The notes beneath the pieces were generated by a model. The model saw only the letters and a list, made by a program, of their open reading frames with translations, was not told the origin of the DNA and ran no database searches. A DNA stretch of 64,000 nucleotides from JAGVSZ01 sp963716855 (lineage in GTDB: Bacteria; Pseudomonadota; Gammaproteobacteria; Burkholderiales; SG8-39), in contig CAVQUV010000023.1 in assembly GCA_963716855.1 (NCBI GenBank), forward strand, positions 62,001-126,000, read 5' to 3'. Positions 1-7,497 of this stretch are shown piece by piece; the first letter of the stretch is position 1; each line of letters begins with the position of its first letter. A program made the position numbers and the translations under genes.

Positions 1-1107
1 CTGAACCATCGGCGCGTGGTCAAGGACGACTACGTCCGCTGGCAGAAGATCCTCCACGCGCAGGGCTGGATCGCCCCGAACTGGCCGGTCGAGTACGGCG
101 GCACGGGCTGGACCGCCGTCCAGCAGCACCTCTTCGACGAGGAATGCGCCGCCGCCGGCGCCCCGCGCCTCATACCGTTCGGCCTGAGCATGGTGGCGCC
201 GGTGATCATGCAGTTCGGCAGCGCGTGGCAGAAGAGCCACTACCTGCCGCGCATTCTCTCGTCCGAGGACTGGTGGTGCCAGGGCTACTCGGAGCCCGGC
301 TCCGGGTCGGATCTTGCATCGCTCAGGATGCGGGCCGTCCGCCAGGGCGACCATTACGTCGCGAACGGCCAGAAGACGTGGACGACGCTCGGGCAGTACG
401 CCGACATGATCTTCTGCCTCGTGCGCACCGATCCGGGTGGAGAAGGACGCGCGGTGAAGAAGCAGGAGGGCATCAGCTTTCTCCTGATCGACATGCACTC
501 TCCGGGCGTGACGGTGCGGCCGCTTTATCTCTACGACGAGGAGCACGAGGTCAACGAGGTGTTCTTCGACGACGTGAAGGTTCCGGTCGAGAACCTCGTC
601 GGCGAGGAGGGTCGGGGCTGGACCTACGCGAAGTACCTGCTCGGCCACGAGCGGACCGGGATAACGGGCGTCGGCGCGTCCAAGCGCGAGCTCACGCTGC
701 TCAAGGAGATCGCGGCGCGCGAGCTCAAGAATGGGAAGCCGCTCGCTGCCGACCCCGTCTTCCGGCAGCGTCTCGCGCAGGTGGAGATCGAACTGCTCGC
801 GCTCGAGATGACGCTTCTGCGCGTGCTGTCGAGCCGCACGAAGCCCGGACCCGAGGCGTCGATCCTGAAGATCAAGGGCACCGAGGTGCAGCAGGCGCTG
901 ACCGAGCTGATGATGGACGCGCTCGGGCCGGCCGCCGCGCCGTTCTCGCGACGGGCGATCGAGGAGGGCAGCGCCGCGGCACCGCTCGCGCCGGAGTACG
1001 CCGCGCCGCTCGCCGCGCGCTACTTCAACTGGCGGAAGGCGTCGATCTACGGCGGCTCGAACGAGATTCAACGGAACATCATTGCGCAGCAGGTCCTCGG
1101 CTTATGA
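1..1107 (+). CDS. Acyl-CoA dehydrogenase, pimeloyl-CoA dehydrogenase large-subunit type (5' end outside window)
   Basis: Cytoplasmic FAD enzyme that oxidises an acyl-CoA to the 2-enoyl-CoA and passes electrons to ETF. The frame is open to base 1, so the start codon lies upstream; 368 residues are visible and a few dozen N-terminal ones are missing. The flavin/substrate stretch WCQGYSEPGSGSDL lies near visible residues 93-105 and the family-typical C-terminus YGGSNEIQRNIIA is intact. It precedes a second, shorter acyl-CoA dehydrogenase, the arrangement of large/small pairs such as PimC/PimD. The last 15 codons are repeated once downstream in another frame. The family is certain; the acyl chain oxidised is not readable from sequence. 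Confidence 0.93.
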   Translation: MNHRRVVKDDYVRWQKILHAQGWIAPNWPVEYGGTGWTAVQQHLFDEECAAAGAPRLIPFGLSMVAPVIMQFGSAWQKSHYLPRILSSEDWWCQGYSEPGSGSDLASLRMRAVRQGDHYVANGQKTWTTLGQYADMIFCLVRTDPGGEGRAVKKQEGISFLLIDMHSPGVTVRPLYLYDEEHEVNEVFFDDVKVPVENLVGEEGRGWTYAKYLLGHERTGITGVGASKRELTLLKEIAARELKNGKPLAADPVFRQRLAQVEIELLALEMTLLRVLSSRTKPGPEASILKIKGTEVQQALTELMMDALGPAAAPFSRRAIEEGSAAAPLAPEYAAPLAARYFNWRKASIYGGSNEIQRNIIAQQVLGL

Positions 1108-1211
1108 GCACGACGCATTGTCAGCGCCGGCGCGGTTGCGGAGCAGCCGGCGCGGTCGATCGGATCGAGATTCAACGGAACATCATCGCGCAGCAGGTCC
1201 TGGGGCTCTGA
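1063..1211 (+). repeat. Tandem partial duplication of the acyl-CoA dehydrogenase 3' end
   Basis: Bases 1063-1107 and 1167-1211 are nearly identical 45-base copies of the gene end, each encoding EIQRNIIAQQVLGL followed by a stop. They differ by one base in the first 36 (ATT/ATC) and by a few synonymous changes before the stop. About 59 bases of unrelated sequence separate them. The second copy is out of frame with the first and has no start of its own, so it is a non-coding relic. It ends one base before the next gene's ATG. Confidence 0.9.
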
Positions 1212-1212
1212 A

Positions 1213-2349
1213 ATGGATTTTTCCCTGAGCGAAGAGCAGCAGCTTTTCCGCGATGCCGTCGCGAAGTTCGTTCAGAACGAATACTCGTTCGAGGCAAGGA
1301 AGAAGATCGTCGCCTCGCCGCAGGGCTGGAGCGCGGAGGTATGGGCGCAATTCGCGGCGATGGGCCTGCTCGGCGTGCCTTTCGCCGAGGCCGATGGCGG
1401 ACTCGGCGGGTCGGGCGTCGACCTGATGGTGGTCATGCAGGAGCTCGGCCGCGGCATCGTCGTCGAGCCCTACCTCGCAACGGTCGTCCTCGGGGGCGGC
1501 GCCGTCGCGACAGCGGGCAACGCGGCGCAGCGGGAGGCGCTTCTGCCCGGCGTGGTCGCCGGCAAGCGCCAGCTCGCGCTTGCGTACGGCGAACCGCAGT
1601 CGCGCCACGACCTGCAGGACGTGTCGACCACGGCCCGTCGCGACGGTTCGGGCTATGTGCTGAGCGGAAAGAAGGCGGTCGTGCTCAACGGTGCGACCGC
1701 GGACACGCTCGTCGTGTCGGCGCGCACGGCCGGCGCACAGCGGGACGCGCAGGGCGTCACCCTTTTCCTCGTCGAGCGCGGCGCGCGGGGGGTGACGCTG
1801 ACGGACTACCGGACGATCGACGGCCTGCGCGCGGCCGACCTCGTGCTGGACGGCGTGCGCGTCGGTGCCGACGCGGCCCTCGGGCCGGTGGACGGCGGCC
1901 TCGCGGTGCTCGAGCGCGCGGTCGATCTCGGCGCGGCGGCGTTGTGCGCCGAAGCGGTCGGCGTGATGGAGCAGTTGAACGCGCTGACCCTCGACTACCT
2001 CCGGACGCGTCAGCAATTCGGCCAGCCGATCGGGCGCTTCCAGGCCCTGCAGCACCGCGCAGTCGACATGCTGGTCCATGCGGAGCAGGCCAAGTCGATC
2101 GCATGCCTCGCCGCGGCGCAGGCACAGTCGGCCGATGTGCGCGAACGCAGGCGCGCGGTTTCGGCGGCGAAGTCGCTGGTCGGGCGTTCGGGCCGCGCGG
2201 TCGCCAAGGAAGCGACCCAGCTCCACGGCGGGATGGGCGTCACGCTCGATCTGCCCGCGGCGCACTACTCGAAGCGGCTCACGATGATCGATTTCTGGCT
2301 CGGCGACAGCGACTGGCACACCGAGCGCTTCGCCGCGGTCGCGGCGTAG
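1213..2349 (+). CDS. Acyl-CoA dehydrogenase, pimeloyl-CoA dehydrogenase small-subunit type
   Basis: Second acyl-CoA dehydrogenase, 378 residues, beginning MDFSLSEEQQLFRDAV, a standard family N-terminus. The C-terminal helical domain carries RQQFGQPIGRFQALQHR (residues about 260-276) and QLHGGMGVTLDLP. The closing stretch HYSKRLTMIDFWLGDSDWH is typical of the small-subunit type found beside PimC-like proteins. The two dehydrogenases probably form a heteromer acting on dicarboxyl-CoA or other long-chain thioesters (inference from the paired arrangement). The gene starts directly after the duplicated 3' relic of its neighbour, with no clear Shine-Dalgarno sequence of its own apart from purines inside that relic. 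Confidence 0.92.
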   Translation: MDFSLSEEQQLFRDAVAKFVQNEYSFEARKKIVASPQGWSAEVWAQFAAMGLLGVPFAEADGGLGGSGVDLMVVMQELGRGIVVEPYLATVVLGGGAVATAGNAAQREALLPGVVAGKRQLALAYGEPQSRHDLQDVSTTARRDGSGYVLSGKKAVVLNGATADTLVVSARTAGAQRDAQGVTLFLVERGARGVTLTDYRTIDGLRAADLVLDGVRVGADAALGPVDGGLAVLERAVDLGAAALCAEAVGVMEQLNALTLDYLRTRQQFGQPIGRFQALQHRAVDMLVHAEQAKSIACLAAAQAQSADVRERRRAVSAAKSLVGRSGRAVAKEATQLHGGMGVTLDLPAAHYSKRLTMIDFWLGDSDWHTERFAAVAA

Positions 2350-2362
2350 GGCCGTCGCCGGC

Positions 2363-3022
2363 ATGCCCACGCGAGCGTCAATCCGGCTCGCGGTCCTCGC
2401 GCTCTGCGCCGCGCTCGCCGCGTGCGGGGAGCACGGCGGCCCCTATCACCACCGTTTCGACGATGCCGAGAAGTGGGCGCGCGTCTTCGACGATCCGGCG
2501 CGCGACGCCTGGCAGCAGCCCGCTGAAGTCATCCGCGCGCTGCGGCTGGCGCCCGACGCGAAGGTCGCGGACATCGGCGCCGGCACCGGCTACTTCGCCG
2601 TGCGCCTGGCTCGCGCAGTGCCCGCGGGCCGCGTGTACGCCGTGGATTCGGCGCCGGACATGGTGCGCTACCTCGGCGAGCGCGCGAAGCGCGAGGGTCT
2701 CGCCAACCTCGTAGCGGTGCAGGCGGCGGAGGGCGGGCCGAATCTCCCGGAGCCGGTGGACGTGGCGATGCTCGTCGACGTCTACCACCACATTCCGGCG
2801 CGCACGGAGTACTTCGCCGTGCTGCGTTCCGCCCTCGGGCCGGGCGGCCGCGTCGCGATCGTCGACTTCCGGCTCGATGCTCCCCGCGGTCCGCCGCGCT
2901 CGGCGCGAATCGCACCGGACACGGTCAAGCAGGAGCTTGCACGCGCGGGCTACGCGCTCGCGACGGAGCACGGCTTCCTGCCGGACCAGTACTTCCTCGT
3001 GTTCGCGCCTGCGGGCCGATGA
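2363..3022 (+). CDS. Class I SAM-dependent methyltransferase with a lipoprotein-like N-terminus
   Basis: 219 residues. Residues 1-21 look like a lipoprotein signal (hydrophobic core LAVLALCAALAA, then Cys21), followed by a Rossmann methyltransferase domain with motif I VADIGAGTGYF (residues about 68-78) and an acidic residue after VYAVD that should bind the ribose of SAM. Exported homologues with this N-terminus are known as a family, but SAM is not expected in the periplasm, so location and activity are unclear. The stop overlaps the next gene's start by four bases (ATGA at 3019-3022), implying coupled translation with the EgtB/SenA-like enzyme. The methyl acceptor is unknown. Confidence 0.82.
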   Translation: MPTRASIRLAVLALCAALAACGEHGGPYHHRFDDAEKWARVFDDPARDAWQQPAEVIRALRLAPDAKVADIGAGTGYFAVRLARAVPAGRVYAVDSAPDMVRYLGERAKREGLANLVAVQAAEGGPNLPEPVDVAMLVDVYHHIPARTEYFAVLRSALGPGGRVAIVDFRLDAPRGPPRSARIAPDTVKQELARAGYALATEHGFLPDQYFLVFAPAGR

Positions 3023-4197
3023 CGCTCCCGGCAAGCCTCCTCGATCCATCGGACCTCGCGGGTCAGCTCGCGGCAACGCGCCGCGATCTCGACGCCCTCG
3101 CGTCGCGCCTGCGCGCGGACGAGTGGATGGGGCCCTTCGCCGCGACGCTCAACCCGCCGCTCTGGGAGTACGGCCACATCGTCTGGTTCCAGGAGCACTG
3201 GTGCCTGCGCGTGCAGCCGGGCGTCGACTGGCGCGCGTCGCCCCTGCTCGCGCCGCTGCGCGAGTCGCGCATGCGCTGGGCGGACTGGCTCTACGACTCG
3301 TCGCGCATCCCGCATCCCGCGCGGTGGCGCGCGCCGCTGCCGCCGATCGAGGAGACGCGTGCGTACGGCGCCGAGGTCCTGGCGGCGGTGACCGAGAAGC
3401 TGGGCCGCGCGCCCTCGCCGGAGGATCGCTACTACGCCGAGCTCGCGCTCCATCACGAGCGCATGCACATCGAAGCGTGGTGGATGATGTGGCAGCAGCG
3501 CGCCCTCGTGCCGCCTGCCATCCCCGAGCTGCCCGCGCTCGGCGACGGCGCCCTGCTCGCGTTCGACGCGGGACTCGTGACGCTCGGCTCGCCGCGCAAC
3601 GCCGGTTTCGTGTTCGACAACGAGAAGTGGGCGCATGCGGTGCCGCACGGCGCGTTCGAGATCGACCGCCGGCCGGTGACCAATCGCGAGTTCGCCGAGT
3701 TCGTCGACGCGGGCGGCTACGGCCGTGCCGAACTGTGGTCTCAGGCCGGGCGCGACTGGCTTGCGGCGACCGGGGCGAAGCATCCCGTGTACTGGCGGCG
3801 CGAGCGGCGCGGTTGGCAGCTCCGCCGTTTCGATCGCTGGCTCGCGCCGGAGCGCGAGCCGGCGATCCACATCTCGCGCCACGAGGCGGAGGCGTTCGCG
3901 GCATGGCGCGGCCGCCGGCTCCCGACCGCCGCCGAATGGGTGCGGGCGTCCGGGGACGCGTCGTTCACGCTCGCCCGCTGCTGGGAGTGGACCGCGACCG
4001 AATTCGGGCCGTACCCCGAGTTCGGCGCGGACCCGTACGCCGACTATTCGGTGCCGTGGTTCAAGGGCCACGCGGAGCTGCGCGGCGCGGGGAGCTGGGT
4101 CACCGCGCCGGCGCTCGCGCGCCCGACGTTCCGCAACTTCTATGCGCCCGACCGGCGCGACCCGTTCGTCGGATTCCGGACGGCCCGGAGCCGTTGA
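3019..4197 (+). CDS. EgtB/SenA-type non-haem iron sulfoxide/selenoxide synthase-like protein
   Basis: 392 residues in the two-domain layout of EgtB, OvoA and SenA: an N-terminal DinB-like helical domain (about 10-165) and a C-terminal formylglycine-generating-enzyme fold (about 175-392). The iron triad is visible as His53 (WEYGHIVW) and the HxxxHxE motif at His146, His150 and Glu152. The family joins a thiol or selenol donor to a histidine betaine using O2. The stretches NPPLWEYGHIVWFQEHW and LYDSSRIPHPARW recall the selenoneine synthase SenA more than EgtB, but no SenB glycosyltransferase or SelD lies nearby and there is no EgtD, so the substrate is open. It overlaps the upstream methyltransferase by four bases. 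Confidence 0.8.
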   Translation: MTLPASLLDPSDLAGQLAATRRDLDALASRLRADEWMGPFAATLNPPLWEYGHIVWFQEHWCLRVQPGVDWRASPLLAPLRESRMRWADWLYDSSRIPHPARWRAPLPPIEETRAYGAEVLAAVTEKLGRAPSPEDRYYAELALHHERMHIEAWWMMWQQRALVPPAIPELPALGDGALLAFDAGLVTLGSPRNAGFVFDNEKWAHAVPHGAFEIDRRPVTNREFAEFVDAGGYGRAELWSQAGRDWLAATGAKHPVYWRRERRGWQLRRFDRWLAPEREPAIHISRHEAEAFAAWRGRRLPTAAEWVRASGDASFTLARCWEWTATEFGPYPEFGADPYADYSVPWFKGHAELRGAGSWVTAPALARPTFRNFYAPDRRDPFVGFRTARSR

Positions 4198-4223
4198 ACT
4201 CGCGAGTGCCGTCCGCGCAGGCA

Positions 4224-4279
4224 CTCCTTCACACTGATGACGATGGCATAGCGAGCCGCCCGCACCGGCAGTGCTAGGC
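4224..4279 (+). promoter_or_regulatory. Shared upstream element, copy 1 (before the first TonB-C protein)
   Basis: This segment resembles 5963-6020, upstream of the second TonB-C-domain gene. Both contain TCCTTCAC, then TGATGACG.TGGCATAGC, a GC-rich spacer of 16-18 bases, and GTGCTAG.CTGCG. Here the end lies about 36 bases before the start codon. Conservation outside coding sequence suggests a common promoter or operator; no named regulator was recognised. Confidence 0.55.
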
Positions 4280-4314
4280 TGCGGCGCATCGTGCGCTTCG
4301 CAGGGAGGCCGGAC

Positions 4315-4815
4315 ATGTCCTACGACCGATCGATCCGCATGGCGGCGCTGGCTGCAGTCGCGCTGACCGCGGGCTGCGCTGCAATTACATCCACGCCGCC
4401 GCCGGATGCCGGCCAGCCCGCCGCGCAGTCGCCCGCGCCGTCCGTCGTGCCCGCGCTCACGCTCGAGGGCTACAAGAAGCAGGCCGCGAAACAGATCGTT
4501 GCCGCGAGCCCCGAAGCGTTCGATGGAAAACTGCCCGAGATCCTCAAATCGGTCGTCGTGCTCGACCTCACCATCGATCGCGACGGCAAGGTCGTGAAGG
4601 CGACCGTGCGCCGGTCGAACGGCTACAAGGAGCTGGAGGCGACTGCGCTGGAGAGCGTGCGTCGCGCGGGTCGGCTGCCTGCGCCGTCGGTCGCCGTCCA
4701 TCGCGGCGCGCCGACGATCGCCTATCTGGAGACCTGGCTCTTCCGCGCCGACGGACGTTTCCAGATCCGCAGCCTCGCCGAGCCGCAGCCGGTCGCCGCC
4801 GCGGCCGCGAACTAG
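4315..4815 (+). CDS. TonB C-terminal domain lipoprotein (energy-transducer-like)
   Basis: 166 residues with a lipoprotein signal (ALTAGC lipobox near residue 20), a Pro/Ala-rich linker and a TonB/TolA C-terminal-type domain (about 60-150: VVVLDLTIDRDGKVVKATVRRSNG, strand-turn-strand, then ALESVRRAGRLPAP). The start was placed at ATG 4315 because AGGGAGG at 4302-4308 sits six bases upstream; the GTG at 4291 lacks such a site. There is no N-terminal membrane helix able to contact ExbBD, so energy transduction is doubtful and a periplasmic binding role is as likely. A paralogue lies at 6053-6606. Confidence 0.8.
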   Translation: MSYDRSIRMAALAAVALTAGCAAITSTPPPDAGQPAAQSPAPSVVPALTLEGYKKQAAKQIVAASPEAFDGKLPEILKSVVVLDLTIDRDGKVVKATVRRSNGYKELEATALESVRRAGRLPAPSVAVHRGAPTIAYLETWLFRADGRFQIRSLAEPQPVAAAAAN

Positions 4816-4934
4816 CTGACTTCCCCAAGGCGGCACGCGCGCCGGGCCCCCCGCGGGCCGGTGCGCGTGCCGCGACGCGCGGGCCGCACGCGCTGGTACA
4901 CTGCGCTCCCCCAACGAGACCAAGGCGCGCGGCC

Positions 4935-5933
4935 GTGCCGTCCAACCGCCAGATCCTGCTCGCCAGTCGTCCCGCCGGATTCCCGGCCGAGGCGAACTTC
5001 GAGCTCGTCGAAGTGCCGGTGCCCGAGCCCGCCGCGGGACAGTTTCTCGTGCGCAATCACTGGCTGTCGCTCGACCCGTACATGCGCGGCCGGATGGATG
5101 CGGTGAAGAGCTATGCGAAGTACGTGGAGCTCGGCGAGGTCATGACCGGCGGGACGGTCGGCGAGGTCGTTGCGTCGCGGCATCCCAAGTTCGCGGTCGG
5201 CGAGTTCGTCACCGGCGCGCTCGGCTGGCAGGAGTACGCGCTCTCGGACGGCAGCGCCATGCGCAAGGTCGACCCGAAGCGCGCGCCGCTGTCGTATTCG
5301 CTCGGCGTGCTCGGCATGCCCGGGGTCACCGCGTGGGTGGGACTGCTCGACATCGCACAGCCCAAGGCCGGCGAGACCGTACTCGTCTCGGCGGCATCCG
5401 GTGCGGTGGGCAGCGTCGTCGGGCAGCTCGCGAAGAGCAAGGGCTGCCGCGCGGTGGGCATCGCCGGCGGCGCCGCCAAATGCGAGTACGTCGTCAAGGA
5501 GCTCGGCTTCGACGCCTGCGTCGACTACAAGAAGGGCGCGCTGTACGAGGACCTGAAGGCCGCGCTCCCCGACGGCATCGACGTCTGCTTCGAGAACGTG
5601 GGCGGGGAGTCGCTCGACACCGCGCTCCGGCTCATGAAGCCGTTCTCGCGCATCGCGATCTGCGGGCTCATTTCGCAGTACAGCGCGACGGAGCAGTACG
5701 GTCTCAAGAACATCCGCTCCGTCCTCGTGAACCGCATCCGCATGCAGGGCTTCATCGTCTCCGACCGCCTGGAGCTCTGGCCGCAGGCGCTCGGCGAGCT
5801 CGGCGAGCACGTCGCGGCGGGGCGGATCAAGTACCGCGAGTCGGTCGCCAAGGGGCTCGAGAACGCGCCGCGTGCATTTCTTGGCATGTTGCGGGGCGAG
5901 AATTTCGGCAAGCAGCTGGTGCAGCTGGTGTGA
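4935..5933 (+). CDS. Zinc-independent NADP-dependent oxidoreductase (MDR superfamily, CurA-like)
   Basis: 332 residues starting at GTG 4935. The N-terminus LLASRPAGFPAEANFELVEV and SLDPYMRGRM (near residue 47) are typical of the leukotriene B4 dehydrogenase / curcumin reductase branch, which reduces alpha,beta-unsaturated carbonyls with NADPH. The cofactor motif is ASGAVGSVVGQLAKSKG (about 155-171). The structural and catalytic zinc ligands of alcohol dehydrogenases are absent, as expected for this branch. It lies between two TonB-C-domain genes on the same strand with gaps of about 120 bases, so it may be transcribed separately. Confidence 0.9.
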   Translation: MPSNRQILLASRPAGFPAEANFELVEVPVPEPAAGQFLVRNHWLSLDPYMRGRMDAVKSYAKYVELGEVMTGGTVGEVVASRHPKFAVGEFVTGALGWQEYALSDGSAMRKVDPKRAPLSYSLGVLGMPGVTAWVGLLDIAQPKAGETVLVSAASGAVGSVVGQLAKSKGCRAVGIAGGAAKCEYVVKELGFDACVDYKKGALYEDLKAALPDGIDVCFENVGGESLDTALRLMKPFSRIAICGLISQYSATEQYGLKNIRSVLVNRIRMQGFIVSDRLELWPQALGELGEHVAAGRIKYRESVAKGLENAPRAFLGMLRGENFGKQLVQLV

Positions 5934-5962
5934 CGGTGTCCGCGCGCCGACAGTGTCGCGGA

Positions 5963-6020
5963 TTCCTTCACGAATGATGACGGTGGCATAGCCTTTGCCG
6001 CGCGGGCGGTGCTAGCCTGC
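5963..6020 (+). promoter_or_regulatory. Shared upstream element, copy 2 (before the second TonB-C protein)
   Basis: Counterpart of the element at 4224-4279, with the same blocks (TCCTTCAC, TGATGACG.TGGCATAGC, GTGCTAG.CTGCG) in the same order and a spacer two bases shorter. It ends about 32 bases before ATG 6053. Similarity covers non-coding sequence, so it is either a conserved promoter/operator or leftover homology from a duplication that included the upstream region. Confidence 0.55.
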
Positions 6021-6052
6021 GCTTCCCTGAAGTGCAACTGCACGGAGGCATC

Positions 6053-6606
6053 ATGCGCCGCTCCGACGTTCTTCTCTCCGCCGCGCTCGGCGCGGTGCTC
6101 TTCGCCGGATCGACCTGGCTCGCGCACGCGGAGGAGGCCGCGCCGGCCCCCGAGGCGCTCGCCGCCGCTGCGGCCACGATGAGCCCGCGGCCCGGCGTCG
6201 CCTTCGCAGTCTCGTCGGCGTCCAGCGTCGACGCCTACAAGAAGCAATTCGCCGAGCTGATCAGCGAGCGCGGCAAGGACCGGCTCGCCGACACGCTGCC
6301 GGTGATCCTGAAAGGGGTCATCGTCCTCGACGTGACGATCGACCACGAGGGCAACGTCACCGAGCTCAAGCTGTGGCGCTCGAACGGCTACGAGGATCTC
6401 GAGAAGACCGCGCTCGAGAGCGTGCGCAAGGTCGGACGCTTTCCCGCGCCGTCGGACGCAGGTGCGCGGCGGGCCAGCAGTCGGTGCGCTTCCTCGAGAC
6501 GTGGCTCTTCCGCCACGACGGGCGCTTCCGCGTTCGCAGCACCGAGCCCACGGAGTGGAAGCCGACGCTGCCGGTCGCCGGAGAGACCCGGACCGCGAAG
6601 AAGTAG
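6053..6606 (+). pseudogene. TonB C-terminal domain protein, frameshifted paralogue
   Basis: Paralogue of the protein at 4315-4815. ATG 6053 follows CGGAGG at 6042-6047. It has a Sec-type signal peptide (to about residue 25, ending AHAEE) and the TonB-C domain VIVLDVTIDHEGNV...LWRSNGYEDLEKTALESVRKVGRFPAPS. Near 6458-6466 the frame breaks: the expected continuation, VRFLETWLFRHDGRFRV to the stop at 6606, sits in the frame one base back. One missing base (or two extra) explains it. The product would be about 184 residues when repaired. The break may be a sequencing error, since both halves keep coding character. Confidence 0.78.
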
Positions 6607-6615
6607 CGCTAATCG

Positions 6616-6634
6616 GCCCCTCTCTCGGAGGGGC
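6616..6634 (+). terminator. Hairpin after the second TonB-C gene
   Basis: GCCCCTC and GAGGGGC form a 7-bp stem with a 5-base loop nine bases past the stop at 6606. There is no T tract after it, so it may be a weak or Rho-assisted terminator. Confidence 0.4.
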
Positions 6635-6713
6635 TGCATAGCGCCCGCGTAGCAGGGGATTTCCAACCTTCGCGTGGCCCCTGCGGACGCGAGGGACATT
6701 CCATTTCGGTCGA

Positions 6714-6742
6714 AGGTGCGCGAGTTCTCGCGCACCTATAAT
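6714..6742 (+). promoter_or_regulatory. Perfect 11-bp inverted repeat abutting a consensus -10 box (TATAAT)
   Basis: AGGTGCGCGAG at 6714-6724 is followed after two bases by its exact complement CTCGCGCACCT at 6727-6737. The last T is also the first base of TATAAT (6737-6742), a consensus sigma-70 -10 element, so the palindrome fills the space where RNA polymerase contacts the -35/spacer region. No good -35 hexamer is present. This looks like an operator controlling the GST gene starting at 6781, with a transcript start near 6749. Confidence 0.65.
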
Positions 6743-6780
6743 GCGCGCTCCGCCGTTTCACCCCACAAAGGAGCGCGCCC

Positions 6781-7476
6781 TTGATCGACGTCTATACCTG
6801 GCCGACGCCGAACGGCCACAAGGTCCACATCATGCTGGAGGAGACCGGCCTGCCCTACACGGTGCACGCGGTCGACATCCAGTCCGGCGACCAGTTCAAG
6901 CCCGAGTTCCTCAAGATCAGCCCGAACAACAAGATCCCGGCGATCGTCGACCAGGACGGCCCCGGCGGAAGGCGGATGTCGATGTTCGAGTCCGGCGCGA
7001 TCCTGTTCTACCTCGCGTCGAAGACCGGCAAGTTCCTGCCGGAGGACATCCGCCTGCGCTGGGCGGTGATGCAGTGGGTGATGTTCCAGATGGGGCACAT
7101 CGGCCCGATGCTCGGCCAGGCGCACCACTTCCTCGGCTACGCCGTCGAGAAGATCGAGTATGCGATGAACCGGTACCGCAATGAGGCGAACCGCCTCTAC
7201 GGCGTGCTCGACAAGCGGCTCGCGGAAAGCCCGTACGTCGCGTGCGGCGAGTACACGATCGCGGACATGGCGATCATGCCCTGGCTCCGCTCCTACGAGC
7301 GGCAGGGCGTGAACCTGGACGAGTACCCGAACGTGCGGCGCTGGTTCGACAAGATCAACGCGCGCCCCGCGGTGCAGCGCGGCCTGCAGGTGCTGGCCGA
7401 GCGGCGGCGCACCACGCCGCTCACCGCCGAGCAGCGCGAGGTGATGTTCGGCTCGGTGCAGTTCCAGAAGCGCTGA
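6781..7476 (+). CDS. Glutathione S-transferase family protein (Ure2/YfcG-like)
   Basis: 231 residues. The start is TTG 6781, chosen because AAAGGAG (6768-6773) lies seven bases upstream and no better start exists. N-terminal thioredoxin fold with PTPNGHKVHIMLEE and the cis-proline segment NNKIPAI (about 58-64). All-helical C-terminal domain with the folding motif YTIADMAIMPW near residue 159. Relatives of this type act as disulfide-bond oxidoreductases or glutathione transferases. The gene has its own promoter and palindrome and faces a KefF/KefB-like glutathione-gated K+ efflux pair on the other strand, which fits an electrophile or glutathione-stress setting (inference). Confidence 0.9.
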   Translation: MIDVYTWPTPNGHKVHIMLEETGLPYTVHAVDIQSGDQFKPEFLKISPNNKIPAIVDQDGPGGRRMSMFESGAILFYLASKTGKFLPEDIRLRWAVMQWVMFQMGHIGPMLGQAHHFLGYAVEKIEYAMNRYRNEANRLYGVLDKRLAESPYVACGEYTIADMAIMPWLRSYERQGVNLDEYPNVRRWFDKINARPAVQRGLQVLAERRRTTPLTAEQREVMFGSVQFQKR

Positions 7477-7497
7477 GGCCGCGGCGCCCGCCGGCGG

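Noticed and set aside
2950..4923. Long leftward open frame antisense to the iron enzyme
   Set aside because: Arg/Ala-rich composition with no motif; it mirrors the GC-rich codons of the rightward genes.
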